From Myxococcales bacterium (GTDB lineage: Bacteria > Myxococcota_A > Bradymonadia > Bradymonadales > GCA-2716585), in assembly GCA_002716585.1 (NCBI GenBank), contig PBBL01000047.1, forward strand, positions 1 to 64,000: a DNA stretch of 64,000 nt. The letters are read 5' to 3'. Of the stretch, positions 52,821-61,726 are shown in pieces. The position numbers and the translations under genes were made by a program. The notes beneath the pieces were generated by a model. It was not told where the DNA came from and searched no databases. It saw only the letters and a list, made by a program, of their open reading frames with translations. The stretch's first letter is position 1. Every line of letters starts with the position of its first letter.

Positions 52821-54761
52821 TTGACTCGGCGTACCTCCAGGCGCGTTGTCCCCTTCGCCCGGAGCGCGCAGGACAAGCAGCACGTGGATCACGCCGAGCA
52901 CAACCCCATCGACCGCAGCCACCTCTCAGGCGCCCGCGTCCTGGTCGCGGTCCTGGTGTCGGTGCTCGTCCACGTCGCCCTTTGGGGCTCGTCCCAGATC
53001 ATCAACCCGACCCCCTCAAGCTCCTTCAAGATCGCCATCGACGTCCGCGACGGCGCGACGCTGATGGATCTGGGCACCTCGCCGCCGCCGCCCAAGCCGC
53101 CGCCCGAGATGGTCGGCCCCCAGGAGCTGGTCGGGGCCGAGCCGCCCCCACCACCCGAGCCTCCACCAAAGCCGCCTGAGAAGCCCGTCGCGGTGGCCGT
53201 CAAGAAGCCCGCCCGCAAGAAGAAGCCGAAGCCGGTGAAGGCCCCGAAGGACAAGGCGACGAAGCCTCCCCAGCCTCCTGCGCGCCCCGACCCCGACCCG
53301 AACCGCCGCCTGGGTGACGCCCCCGCGCCCGTGTATGTGGGTGAGGTCCCCTTTGAGGTCCGCGACATCCCCAGCGTGCGCTCCATCGCGCCAGGGAACG
53401 CCGTCGTGAGCGCCATCGTTGACATGAGACGCGCGCGCAACTCGCCCTACCGCGCCGAGATCGCCGCGCTCCTCAAGAGCTACCCCGACTACCACCGGGT
53501 GATGGGCTCTCGGGGTCAGGACCCGATGGAGGCCTACGATCGGTTCCTGGTCGCCACCACCAACCCCCGGCAGATCTCCCAGACGCTGCTCCTGGGTGAG
53601 GTGCGCCAACCCGAGCAGCTTCGGGAGGAGCTGGATCGGATCGCCGGTGAGCCGTTGACCTGGACGCCGTCCGAGGGAGGGGTGGAGATCGCACAGCCCG
53701 ACGCGGTGTGGTGGGCGCGGCGCGGGGATGACCCGAGGGTGTTTGTCATACCGGCGAAGGGGGTGGTCGCGCTGTCTCGACGCGAGCAGCTCCCCTGGTT
53801 CGCGGCGCGGCGACGCTCGGGTCGTTTCTTTCCGCCCATGCCTCCGCCCATCGACACGGCGCGGGGGGCGCTCCCCGCGGCGGTGGTCGCTGAGGTGCGT
53901 CTGGTCGCGGGCACCTACGGGACCGGCGTCGCCGCGCGCCTGCCCATGCCCGCGGGGGTCAGCGTCGCGCTGCATGATGATCGCAGCCCCTTGATCCGTG
54001 CTTCTCTCAGCTTTAGCTCCAAGGAGGAGGCTGAAGGCTTCATGACGGAGTGGCCAGGCGTCCAGAAGGCGTTGACGGACATGTTGATGATCCGCGTCGG
54101 GCCCTACCGCGGCTTGATCCAGCGGATTCAGGCCAGGCGAGACGGCGATCAGGTCGTCTACCTTGAGGCGCGCGGCACCCCGAAGGAGACCCGCAGCCTC
54201 CTCGCGTTGCTCGCTCACCTCATCAAGAACAACACCCATTACCACCACCCGCGCCCGGGGGAGGTGCCTGAGCCCGAGCCTGAGAAGATCGAACCGGACG
54301 AGGCGGATGGGGGGCTCTGGGCAGAGGAGGGCGATGCGAAAGAGGAGGGCGGCGGGCTGTGGGGTGATGACAAGGAGCAGCCCGAGGAGGAGGCTGAGGC
54401 GACTCAGCCCCAGCCCTCGCTCAAGAAGGTCTCCGAGACGCTGTCGGGTGTTCGAGACGCCTTGAAGCGCCCCGACGCTCCGCCGAAGTCGGGCGATGGG
54501 CTCTTTGATGAGCCTTCGAACGGACGACCCGCCGAGGGCGACAATCAAGACGCGATGAACGCAGAAGAGGCAACTCAACGGAAAGACACGATTCACGGTG
54601 AAAACGCATCAGAAAACGCAGGTGAAGACACACCTGGCGCAGAAAGCGCTCAAGAGGACGACAAGAAGCCTGTCGAGGGGAGGCAGGGGGCTGGTGAGCC
54701 TGGTGAGGAGCGTTCAGCGGCGCCGGATGGTGATCGCGGCGAGGGCGAGCAGCCCGATTGA
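52821..54761 (+). CDS. Membrane-anchored protein with Pro/Lys-rich linker (TonB-like N-terminus), unknown C-terminal domain
   Basis: The 646-residue product has one membrane helix (VLVAVLVSVLVHVALWG, about 40-57) and then a Pro-rich and Lys-Pro linker (PPPEPPPKPPEKP, KKPARKKKPKPVK) as in TonB. A folded region of about 300 residues follows (SPYRAEIAALLKSYPDYHRVM, RGLIQRIQARRDGDQVVYLEA). The last 160 residues are acidic and low-complexity. It lacks a TonB C-terminal signature. The start is uncertain: TTG at 52821 or GTG at 52884, neither with a good SD. The last 48 bases overlap the convergent metalloprotease gene. It may be an energy-transducing or spanning envelope protein. Confidence 0.75.
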   Translation: MTRRTSRRVVPFARSAQDKQHVDHAEHNPIDRSHLSGARVLVAVLVSVLVHVALWGSSQIINPTPSSSFKIAIDVRDGATLMDLGTSPPPPKPPPEMVGPQELVGAEPPPPPEPPPKPPEKPVAVAVKKPARKKKPKPVKAPKDKATKPPQPPARPDPDPNRRLGDAPAPVYVGEVPFEVRDIPSVRSIAPGNAVVSAIVDMRRARNSPYRAEIAALLKSYPDYHRVMGSRGQDPMEAYDRFLVATTNPRQISQTLLLGEVRQPEQLREELDRIAGEPLTWTPSEGGVEIAQPDAVWWARRGDDPRVFVIPAKGVVALSRREQLPWFAARRRSGRFFPPMPPPIDTARGALPAAVVAEVRLVAGTYGTGVAARLPMPAGVSVALHDDRSPLIRASLSFSSKEEAEGFMTEWPGVQKALTDMLMIRVGPYRGLIQRIQARRDGDQVVYLEARGTPKETRSLLALLAHLIKNNTHYHHPRPGEVPEPEPEKIEPDEADGGLWAEEGDAKEEGGGLWGDDKEQPEEEAEATQPQPSLKKVSETLSGVRDALKRPDAPPKSGDGLFDEPSNGRPAEGDNQDAMNAEEATQRKDTIHGENASENAGEDTPGAESAQEDDKKPVEGRQGAGEPGEERSAAPDGDRGEGEQPD

Positions 54762-55604
54762 GGCGAGCGCGTGGAGCGGTGAGGGGGTTCGGGAGGAGAC
54801 GGCGGTGGTGCTGCACACGCCGGACGAGCTGGTGTTGCCGCTTGAGATGGACGTGTTGAGGGGCTTCTCGAAGTACCCGACGGGGGCGCCCGCGCAGCTG
54901 TCGTCGGAGGAGGAGGTGTCGGCGCTGTAGATGGCGCAGATCCCCTCGATGTCGTCTTCGTGGAGGTCGCGCTTGCTGGTCTCACCGGACGGCGCGGTGG
55001 CGTACATGGTCGATTCGCGGACGCTGCTGTGGTCGAGGCCAAAGAAGTGACCGGCCTCGTGGGTGACGGTGTTGGCGACGTCGATGCCGACTCGAAGGCG
55101 GTTGTCGGTGGTGGAGAAGCGGTACTCGGCGGTGTTGAGTTCGATGTCGGCGTCGAAGATCTCGCCGGTCCGGGGCTGGAAGGTGACGCTGGTCAGGGCG
55201 AGGACGCCGCTGGAGTGGGGCCAGATGTCGTCGCGGAAGACGACGACGTTGACGTTGCTGCTGGGGTTGCTCTGGTTGTAGCGGACCTCGTCCTCGTTGG
55301 TGAAGCCGCCGAAGCTCACCTCAAGGTTGGTGCAGCTGGGCTCGGACCACTGCGCGAAGCTCTGCTGGATCGCCTCGAAGGCGGCGTCGTTGTCGGTGTC
55401 GCTCGTGCCGCTCTCGTTGATGTGGTAGACGATGCAGCGCTGGGGCCAGTAGACGGGCAGCGCGGTCTCTCCGGCCTCGCAGGCGTAGATGCCGGACTCA
55501 TTGCAGGTCATCGTCTGCTTGTAGGCGAGGGCGGTCGAGGAGGGCGCGGCGATCGCGATCGCCAGGAGCGCGGCTGCGGGGAGGTAGGGCGTGGGGTGTC
55601 TCAT
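54714..55604 (-). CDS. Matrixin-like metalloprotease with MYXO-CTERM-like C-terminal sorting signal
   Basis: The 296-residue pre-protein has a Sec signal peptide (ALLAIAIAAPSSTALA) and a matrixin-type catalytic domain with the metzincin zinc motif HEAGHFFGLDH at 182-192 and the Met-turn STMYA at 198. Its end GVCSTTA, a hydrophobic helix LHALASIGLLALAAI and a terminal RRR fit a MYXO-CTERM-type tripartite tail (Cys-Ser, hydrophobic, basic). It is coupled (ATGA overlap at 55601-55604) to the upstream secreted protein gene. Its 3' end overlaps the plus-strand gene by 48 bp. Confidence 0.86.
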   Translation of the reverse strand: MRHPTPYLPAAALLAIAIAAPSSTALAYKQTMTCNESGIYACEAGETALPVYWPQRCIVYHINESGTSDTDNDAAFEAIQQSFAQWSEPSCTNLEVSFGGFTNEDEVRYNQSNPSSNVNVVVFRDDIWPHSSGVLALTSVTFQPRTGEIFDADIELNTAEYRFSTTDNRLRVGIDVANTVTHEAGHFFGLDHSSVRESTMYATAPSGETSKRDLHEDDIEGICAIYSADTSSSDDSCAGAPVGYFEKPLNTSISSGNTSSSGVCSTTAVSSRTPSPLHALASIGLLALAAITIRRR

Positions 55605-56332
55605 GGGGTCACCTCCTGGGCGCGATCGAGGCGCGGCCCGAGGGCCTTGAAGTCTGTGGTGAAGTCATGGCCCGAGGGGTTGAGGTCGGCGTCGAGCCGC
55701 TCTCGGAGCGCGTCGGGGATGGGCCGCGCGCTGCGCTTGAGGTCGTGGGCGACCTCGCTCAGCAGCACGGCCAGCGGCAGGGCGTTGGACTCGGCGACCG
55801 CGGACGCGTCGATCAGGCGCATCATGCGCTCGCCGGAGGCGGTCTCCTCGAACACCGCGAGCGACAGGTTGTCGAGGTTGCGCACCGCCCACAGGCGCTC
55901 GTCGGGGCCAACCGCGAGGTGGTACTTGCCCTGGGCCATCCCGACGACGACCGGCGGCAGGTCCTCGGCGACCGTCTCAAGGAAGACGAGCGCCTGCTCG
56001 CCCACGCTGAATTGAGGCGTGCCGGGCACGAGCTGAGCCAGCTCATCGACGCGGCCGCCAAACTGTCGGACGGTCACCACCGCGCCGGTCTCCTGAAGTC
56101 CCTTGATGGGCAGCGCGACGCGCAGGTCGATCTCGGTGACGATCCGCCCGCGCTCCCAATACGAGCGCGTGGCCTCCACGCGCCCCATGACAATGGAGGA
56201 CGCCGTGTCGCTCATCGCGGCGGTGTCCAGCTTGAGGACGATCGTCGCGCTCGCGGGGGAGGATGTCGCCAGTATGGCGCCAAACAGACCGATCGCGAGC
56301 AACCACGCGACGCGGTGTAGTAGGTTGGTCAT
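55601..56332 (-). CDS. Secreted protein of unknown function, partner of the metalloprotease
   Basis: The 243-residue product has a clean Sec signal peptide (WLLAIGLFGAILATSSPASA). The mature part contains MSDTASSIVMGRVEATRSYWERGRIVTEIDLRV, an OB-like or beta-rich stretch (VTVRQFGGRVDE, VFLETVAEDLPPVVVG), then a helical C-terminus. Comparable proteins are often found next to matrixin-type genes in myxobacteria; the role is unknown, perhaps a propeptide-like or inhibitor function (speculation). The ATG at 56332 is chosen for the signal peptide; the frame extends to 56428 without a signal. Confidence 0.7.
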   Translation of the reverse strand: MTNLLHRVAWLLAIGLFGAILATSSPASATIVLKLDTAAMSDTASSIVMGRVEATRSYWERGRIVTEIDLRVALPIKGLQETGAVVTVRQFGGRVDELAQLVPGTPQFSVGEQALVFLETVAEDLPPVVVGMAQGKYHLAVGPDERLWAVRNLDNLSLAVFEETASGERMMRLIDASAVAESNALPLAVLLSEVAHDLKRSARPIPDALRERLDADLNPSGHDFTTDFKALGPRLDRAQEVTP

Positions 56333-56424
56333 GACACTTGAACTCAGCGTTGGGTTACTCCAGGTGCGCTCCTGCTCACACCCGATGAATCGTAGGGCTT
56401 CGAGTGACGGATGAAAAGGCGCGC

Positions 56425-57078
56425 TCAAAAGATCTTGCGGACGCGGCCCAGCTTGTCCATGAGGAACGGGGAGCCGTTGACCATCAGTTGGCCGTCGATC
56501 AGGCGAATCTCAAGCGTGTTGGGCGAGGTGTCCCAGTCGCTGGCCAATTCGGTGTAGTGGTCGGTGAGGGCGTGAATGGTCTGGTTGGTCGAGCCGATCC
56601 AGCGCCGCTCGTGGTCGAGGCTGTCTCGCTCGAACTCGCCGTCCACCAGCAGGTCGACCTGGGCGAGCAGGTCGCCGACGCCCGGCAGCTCGGCGTCGGC
56701 CTGGTCCTTGAGGTCGGCGAGCGTGTGACCGCTGAAGATCATCACGGTCAGCCCGTGGGCGCGGACGCGGCGCGCGAGCGCGGCGAGCGCCGGGGCCTGC
56801 GCGAACGGCTCGCCGCCGAGGAAGGTCACCCCTTCGATCCCTTCGTTCACGTGCGCGAGGGCGATCTCCTCGGCGAGCAGATCGACGTCCACCCAGTCCC
56901 GATCCTCGAAGACGAGCATCTCGGGGTTGCAGCACCCGGGGCAGCGCTTCGGGCAGCCCTGAACCCAGAGGGCGAAGCGCTTGCCGGGACCCTCGGCTTC
57001 GGTGCAGGGGATCCTCACCGCGACGTTGATCCGCTGTCCGGTGTCATCCAGCAGGGGGCTGGTCTTGTTCTTGGCCAT
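56425..57078 (-). CDS. Radical SAM 4Fe-4S activating protein (NrdG-like)
   Basis: The 217-residue protein has RFALWVQGCPKRCPGCCNPEML, giving the CxxxCxxC cluster ligands of the radical-SAM activase family, and a GVTFLGGEPFAQAPAL glycine-Glu motif. It matches anaerobic ribonucleotide reductase activating proteins in length. Other 4Fe-4S single-cluster proteins are alternatives. No nrdD or class III reductase gene is in the window. The ribosome site is weak. The ~93-bp gap to the next minus gene suggests a separate transcript or loose operon. Confidence 0.85.
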   Translation of the reverse strand: MAKNKTSPLLDDTGQRINVAVRIPCTEAEGPGKRFALWVQGCPKRCPGCCNPEMLVFEDRDWVDVDLLAEEIALAHVNEGIEGVTFLGGEPFAQAPALAALARRVRAHGLTVMIFSGHTLADLKDQADAELPGVGDLLAQVDLLVDGEFERDSLDHERRWIGSTNQTIHALTDHYTELASDWDTSPNTLEIRLIDGQLMVNGSPFLMDKLGRVRKIF

Positions 57079-57189
57079 ATCGTCAACCGTCTCTGCGCCG
57101 TCTCTTCACCCAGGGCGTCCCAACCAGAGACGTCTCAACCGAGCGCGCGATTCCCGCTGGGCTGGAGGTGGTCACCCAGGCGCCGCGTG

Positions 57190-57744
57190 TCAATAGCGTC
57201 GGAGGCTCTCCATGACGGCGCGGGTGAAGGTGTGTTCGTAGTTCTTGATGCGCTTGCGGGGGTCGTCGGGGATCGACGCGAACAGGGTCGCGTAGTAGGT
57301 CTGGACCGGGAGCTTGACGAGGACGTGCATCACGGCCGGGCTGCGGCTCTTGTCGGTCCAGGTGTCCACGACCGCGGCTTCTTGAAGCGCGGCGACGGCG
57401 GCCTGATCGATGTCGTCGTGCATCTTGTACAGGTCGTAGGCCTCCGGGTCCACCGCGACGACCTCCTCGTAGTCGTCCTTGAGCGCCTTGACCAGCAGCT
57501 TCATCTCCAGCTCGATGTTGGTCACCCCACCCGCCAAGGCCGCCTCCTGGGCGACCTTCGGGCCTTGATCCGTGATGGGGGCCTCGCCGTGGCCGAAGAA
57601 GGCCTCCTCCGAAGGGAACTCGCCCTCGACCCAGCTCGGCGGGCCGCTCGGCTTGACCGGCGCGGTGGGCCGCGCGGCGGGCGGCGGGCCTCCGCAGGCC
57701 GTCAACAGGCCGATGAGCGTGATCCAGATGGCAATGTGTCGCAT
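57190..57744 (-). CDS. LPP20-like lipoprotein
   Basis: The 184-residue lipoprotein has signal peptide lipobox LLTAC, a Pro-rich linker, then PSWVEGEFPSEEAFFGHGEAP and repeated AA-rich helices (AQEAALAGGVTNIELEMKLLVKAL). The opening 'P.WV.G...G.G' followed by A-rich helices and a conserved closing region (YATLFASIPDDP) is typical of LPP20/FlgT-like lipoproteins. Likely outer-membrane-associated. A divergent promoter lies between this and the plus-strand lipoprotein. Confidence 0.72.
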   Translation of the reverse strand: MRHIAIWITLIGLLTACGGPPPAARPTAPVKPSGPPSWVEGEFPSEEAFFGHGEAPITDQGPKVAQEAALAGGVTNIELEMKLLVKALKDDYEEVVAVDPEAYDLYKMHDDIDQAAVAALQEAAVVDTWTDKSRSPAVMHVLVKLPVQTYYATLFASIPDDPRKRIKNYEHTFTRAVMESLRRY

Positions 57745-57897
57745 GGGGTCCGCCTGAGCTGGGGTCGCTGTTTCGTAGGCTCCACACGCGATGATGGTAA
57801 AGTCGACAGCGCCCCGTCAAGGGTCTATCTCTCAAGGTGGAGAGTTCGGGCCGGTGAGACGCACCGCCCGGTGGCAGCAGACAGGAGCAGACACCCC

Positions 57898-58896
57898 ATG
57901 CGTGACGGCACACACCCAGGAGCCTGTCCAGCGACGCGCCCAGCGCCGAGGCGGCGCGCCGCGCTGTTGGTCGTGTGCCTCGTCGCGATGTTGGCGGCGC
58001 TGGCCGGTTGCGACAAGGCGGACGTGGACGCGGCGCAGGAGCGGATCGTGCAGCGCCACCGCGCCACGGCGGGCGGTCGGGTGGGGGTGCTGAGGGGGCT
58101 TGAGGTGAGCGACCGGGCGGTGGCGATCACCCGTCGGTTGGAGCGCCGCGGCCACCCCCACTGCGGTGGGCTGCCCCAGGGCCCGTTCCAGGCGTCGATC
58201 ACCGTCGAGGCCGAGGTGCTGCTCGACGGTCACACGACCCCGTTCGCGCGCCTCGTCGAGGAGCGCACCGTGCGCCGCGACGCCGACGGCGACGTGCAGG
58301 TGGTCATCGAGGCGACGTTCGACGACCCCAGCGGGCGTCAGGGGGCGCAGCGGCGTGAGGAGCGCCTGGTCGGGGGGCGCCTCTACGTCAAGGAGCACAA
58401 CCTCCCGTTTGTGTCCCACAAGGCGCACCACGGCACCCACGCCGCGGTGCTGGATCGGGCGATGGACGCCGTCCCGGCGATGATCGCGGTCGCGCGTCAG
58501 GGGTGGACCCTCAGCGAAGATGAGCCGCTCAAGCGCGTCTACACGGCCGAGCAGGGCCGCGAGGGGAGCGCCTTGAGCTGCGGCCTGACCTCGGCGGACG
58601 ACGGCTGGTTGTACCGCATCCTGGAGCGCAGTACGCTGTCGCTGGCGGAGGTGACCTTGAGCCGCGGGACGCTCGGTTGGGGGCGTCGGTCGGTCTCGGG
58701 GCGGCTCCTGGTCGGTGATGAGGCCCGCACCTGGGTCGTTCGCGTGGACGTGGACGAGCAGGTGTCGCCCGCGACCGAACCGCTGTCCGTGGATGCCCCG
58801 GAGGAGGTCGCGTCGGTGCGGCGCGATCGCCCCTACCGGGACATCGAGCAGATCCTCAAAGAGCAGCTCGGCCTGTCTCGCCTGGACCCGGGTTGA
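57898..58896 (+). CDS. Putative lipoprotein, unknown function
   Basis: The 332-residue protein has an Arg-rich N-terminus, a strong hydrophobic core (LLVVCLVAMLAALAGC, lipobox AALAGC) and a mature domain without recognised family. Notable elements are GGLPQGPFQASITVEAEVLLDG, RRDADGDVQVVIEATFDDPSG and a late GWGRRSVSGRLLVGDEARTWVVRVDVDEQ. The ATG at 57898 has AGGAGC upstream. The long in-frame extension to 56404 lies antisense to the genes on the other strand and is not credible. proB follows 46 bp downstream. Confidence 0.75.
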   Translation: MRDGTHPGACPATRPAPRRRAALLVVCLVAMLAALAGCDKADVDAAQERIVQRHRATAGGRVGVLRGLEVSDRAVAITRRLERRGHPHCGGLPQGPFQASITVEAEVLLDGHTTPFARLVEERTVRRDADGDVQVVIEATFDDPSGRQGAQRREERLVGGRLYVKEHNLPFVSHKAHHGTHAAVLDRAMDAVPAMIAVARQGWTLSEDEPLKRVYTAEQGREGSALSCGLTSADDGWLYRILERSTLSLAEVTLSRGTLGWGRRSVSGRLLVGDEARTWVVRVDVDEQVSPATEPLSVDAPEEVASVRRDRPYRDIEQILKEQLGLSRLDPG

Positions 58897-58942
58897 CGCG
58901 AGCGTGGGACGCGCCCGTGCGCTGCGATGATATGGAGAGAGC

Positions 58943-60064
58943 ATGAAGGTCGTCGTCAAGATCGGCTCAGCCGTGTTGATGCGAGATGGCAGCAACCTCG
59001 ACCGAGGGGCGTTCTGTCGCTTGGTGGATGAGCTGGCGGCGGTCGTCCATGAGGGGCACCAGCTCGTCGTGGTGACGAGCGGCGCGGTCGCCGCCGGTCG
59101 CCGTCAGCTCGGCCTCGCGAAGCGGCCGACCGGTGAGCGGAACATCCCCATCCTCCAGGCGCTGGCGGCCTTCGGGCAGTCGCGCCTGATCCAGCTCTAC
59201 GACTCGGAGTTCAGCCACTACGACATCCACGTCGCGCAGCTGCTCCTGACGCGCGACGACTTCAACAACCGGCAGCGCTACCTCAACGCCCGCAACACCC
59301 TCACCGCGGTGCACAACTTCGGCGCCCTCCCGATCATCAACGAGAACGACACCGTCGCGACGGACGAGATCCGCTTCGGCGACAACGATCAGCTCGCGGC
59401 CCTCGTCGCCACCATGACAGGTTCGGATCTCCTCGTTCTGCTCTCCGACATCGACGGCCTCTACTCGGCGAACCCCCAGATCGACCCCGACGCGCGGCGC
59501 TTTGACGTGGTCCGCGCCATGGACGCCTCGCTCGACGACATGGTGGGCGACATCCACAGCGCGACCCGCGACGGCAGCGGCGGCATGCGGACGAAGCTGC
59601 TCGCCGCGCGGATCGCCGCGCGGGTGGGCATCCAGACCGTCATCGCCCCCGGCAAGCAACCCAACGTCGTCGCCGACGTGCTCGCGGGGCGTCAGGGGGT
59701 CGGGACCCGCTTCATGCCCGATCGGGACGCGGACAAGCTGGACGCCCGCAAGGCCTGGATCGGCCTCGGGGTTCAGCCCGCCGGGCGGTTGGTCTGCGAT
59801 CCGGGCGCGGTCCGAGCGGTCTGTGAGCGCGGCAAGTCCCTGCTCCCCAGCGGCGTCCGCGCGGTGGAGGGCGACTTCACGGAGGGCGACGTCGTCGAAC
59901 TCGTCACCGACGAGGGGCAGCCGTTCGCCCGTGGCCTCGTCGCCTACCCCTCGGTGGACGCGCAGCGGATCGTCGGTCTGCAGAGCGACGCCATCGAGGC
60001 CGAGCTGGGCTACAAGATCATCGACGCCCTGGTGCATCGAAATGATCTCATGATTCTAGGCTGA
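58943..60064 (+). CDS. proB: Glutamate 5-kinase with PUA domain
   Basis: The 373-residue protein starts with VVKIGSAVL, VVVTSGAVAAGR, NENDTVATDEIRFGDNDQL, VLLSDIDGLY and SGGMRTKLLAARIA, all typical of the amino-acid kinase fold. A C-terminal PUA domain follows (ARKAWIGLGVQPAGRLV...GDVVELV). It phosphorylates glutamate, the first step of proline synthesis, normally feedback-inhibited by proline. GGAGAGAG is a good SD. proA and obgE, its common neighbours, are not adjacent. Confidence 0.95.
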   Translation: MKVVVKIGSAVLMRDGSNLDRGAFCRLVDELAAVVHEGHQLVVVTSGAVAAGRRQLGLAKRPTGERNIPILQALAAFGQSRLIQLYDSEFSHYDIHVAQLLLTRDDFNNRQRYLNARNTLTAVHNFGALPIINENDTVATDEIRFGDNDQLAALVATMTGSDLLVLLSDIDGLYSANPQIDPDARRFDVVRAMDASLDDMVGDIHSATRDGSGGMRTKLLAARIAARVGIQTVIAPGKQPNVVADVLAGRQGVGTRFMPDRDADKLDARKAWIGLGVQPAGRLVCDPGAVRAVCERGKSLLPSGVRAVEGDFTEGDVVELVTDEGQPFARGLVAYPSVDAQRIVGLQSDAIEAELGYKIIDALVHRNDLMILG

Positions 60065-60115
60065 ATCGCACAACAAAACGCAGTATCTCTGTTTTTATGG
60101 TGAGGTTGGCGAAGG

Positions 60116-61141
60116 CTACCTGACTTCCAGACCCATCAGCTCCCCGATCAGGACCTCGGCGGCGTAGCGGGCCGCGTCGCCCGGGGTCATGCCGGTGTGC
60201 GCGGCATACTTCAATACATGGGATACAAGGATTTCTTGTGGATGGGTGTCGCCGCGCGGCGTCGTTATCTCCCGCAGGAGCGGACCCCCGTGCTCGTCTT
60301 CATCGAGTTCGAAGGTCAGCCGTCCGCGGCGCAGCGTCGCGCTCAGGCGCTTGAGCGCGACGGTGGGGTCCAGCAGCGCGATCGCGCAGCAGGTGCCTGC
60401 GTCGATGGCGCGGCTCGCCTCCTGCTGCATCCACTGTATGTAGCGGCCTGGGATGGGGCCAGGCAGCGCGCGCGTGAGCCGCTCGGGTGGGGCATTGATC
60501 TCGGCGGCGAGCAGGCGGTCGAACGTGTCCCCAAGCTCACCTCGGGCCCACGCGAGCGCGTCCGCGCGGTCATCACCCATGAGCAGCCAGCACCCGGGCG
60601 CCGCCTCCTCCATGACCAGCTCACCTGAGCCCTGGTGCTCCTCCCACAGCAGGCGCCAGGCGTGCTTGACGGTGAAGACCCGACCGAACCGCTCAAAGAT
60701 CGCGTCGTCGTCGAGCCGCTCCAACTTCTCGCTGCGTCGAGCCACGTCGTCTCGGCCCCAGATCGGGAGCGCCTGGGGGTCCAACGTGGTGCGGGGGTCG
60801 AGGACGTAATGGAGCCCCTCCGGCTCACCGAAACGACACGTGAAGAAGGCCTGAATGATCCCCTCGCCGTCAGGGAAGCCGAAGGTCCAGGCGCCTCGCG
60901 TCGTGTGGGTCGGGGTGACCGGGTCGCCGCAGTTGGAGCAGTCGTAGCCGAGCAGGTCAGGGGACGCCTGGATGTGCTGTTTGAAGCGAGGCAACGTCAG
61001 CGGGTGGTAGGGGAGGCCGTGGTAGAAGCGTTGGATTTCCGTGTATCCGCAGGTGCCGCACGAGGCTTCCAGATCGACGATGGCCATCACCCGAGGCCCA
61101 CCCGGTCCGGCGGAGTAGTGGAATGTGAAGGTGTGGCTCAT
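60116..61141 (-). CDS. CpXC-like zinc-ribbon protein, unknown function
   Basis: The 341-residue product has an N-terminal four-cysteine ribbon (C28-x2-C31, C68-x2-C71) in the layout of CpXC domains: CGTCGYTEIQRFYHG, a later GYDCSNCGDP and a histidine-rich HGLPYHPLTLPRFKQH between. The rest (about 80-341) has no recognised domain. The start at 61141 has weak SD. It converges on proB, with 51 bp between the stops. Confidence 0.65.
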   Translation of the reverse strand: MSHTFTFHYSAGPGGPRVMAIVDLEASCGTCGYTEIQRFYHGLPYHPLTLPRFKQHIQASPDLLGYDCSNCGDPVTPTHTTRGAWTFGFPDGEGIIQAFFTCRFGEPEGLHYVLDPRTTLDPQALPIWGRDDVARRSEKLERLDDDAIFERFGRVFTVKHAWRLLWEEHQGSGELVMEEAAPGCWLLMGDDRADALAWARGELGDTFDRLLAAEINAPPERLTRALPGPIPGRYIQWMQQEASRAIDAGTCCAIALLDPTVALKRLSATLRRGRLTFELDEDEHGGPLLREITTPRGDTHPQEILVSHVLKYAAHTGMTPGDAARYAAEVLIGELMGLEVR

Positions 61142-61726
61142 GGCCTGTGTGCGTGGGTTGGTTGCGGAGTGTCTCCTGCGGCACGCCGTGGGTCGAGGTG
61201 ATACCTCCTGCTGTGTGCTTTGTATAGGGCAAACGATGAGGGGGACGTCGGCTCGCTCCGGTTGAACACAGGATGACCTGTTGTGTATACATGGTTTATT
61301 GTTTTATCTGGTGTGAATAGATTGACCATGGTTGTGCAGGATGGTTCTGGAGGCCGACAGGAGGGGGGCTCAGACCAACACGAGTTCATATCATGGTGAG
61401 GCAGGGGCGGGTCGGGTTCAACGAAGCGGACGTTTCGCTGGGGATACAATTGGCTTTTGCCTTCGCTGTATTTTGCTTGATGGTTTTGCGGGCAAGCGTT
61501 GATGGAGGCGATGGTTTGGGTTGAGGGGGCTTGTCCCCTGTGTGGCGGCCTGATATTTGCATCAGCTTGAAGTCGGGTCGTGTTGGTAGTTTCCTAACAC
61601 ACCACCCAACACCAGCTCGTGTTGAGGCGAGGTCTTCGCCTCACTCAGCGCCCGAGGTGCTCTGGCGTGCGGGGCGGTGGTATGGGGATGAGAGAACAAC
61701 ACACAAGAGCATATGGAGCCTGAGAT
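61142..61726. other. 585-bp AT-richer region without a supported gene
   Basis: This is the longest non-coding stretch in the window and visibly lower in GC than its surroundings. Seen in it are a leftward -10 candidate TATACA (61221-61226) for the zinc-ribbon gene, the GTATAC palindrome around 61283-61288, and a hairpin TGAGGCGA-GGTCT-TCGCCTCA (61623-61643) about 85 bp before the lipoprotein gene. No ORF has coding character. Confidence 0.5.

Noticed and set aside
56404-58896. 830-codon plus-strand frame including the lipoprotein at 57898
   Set aside because: The first 498 codons are antisense to the NrdG-like and LPP20-like genes and have no motif; the lipoprotein start has signal peptide and SD.
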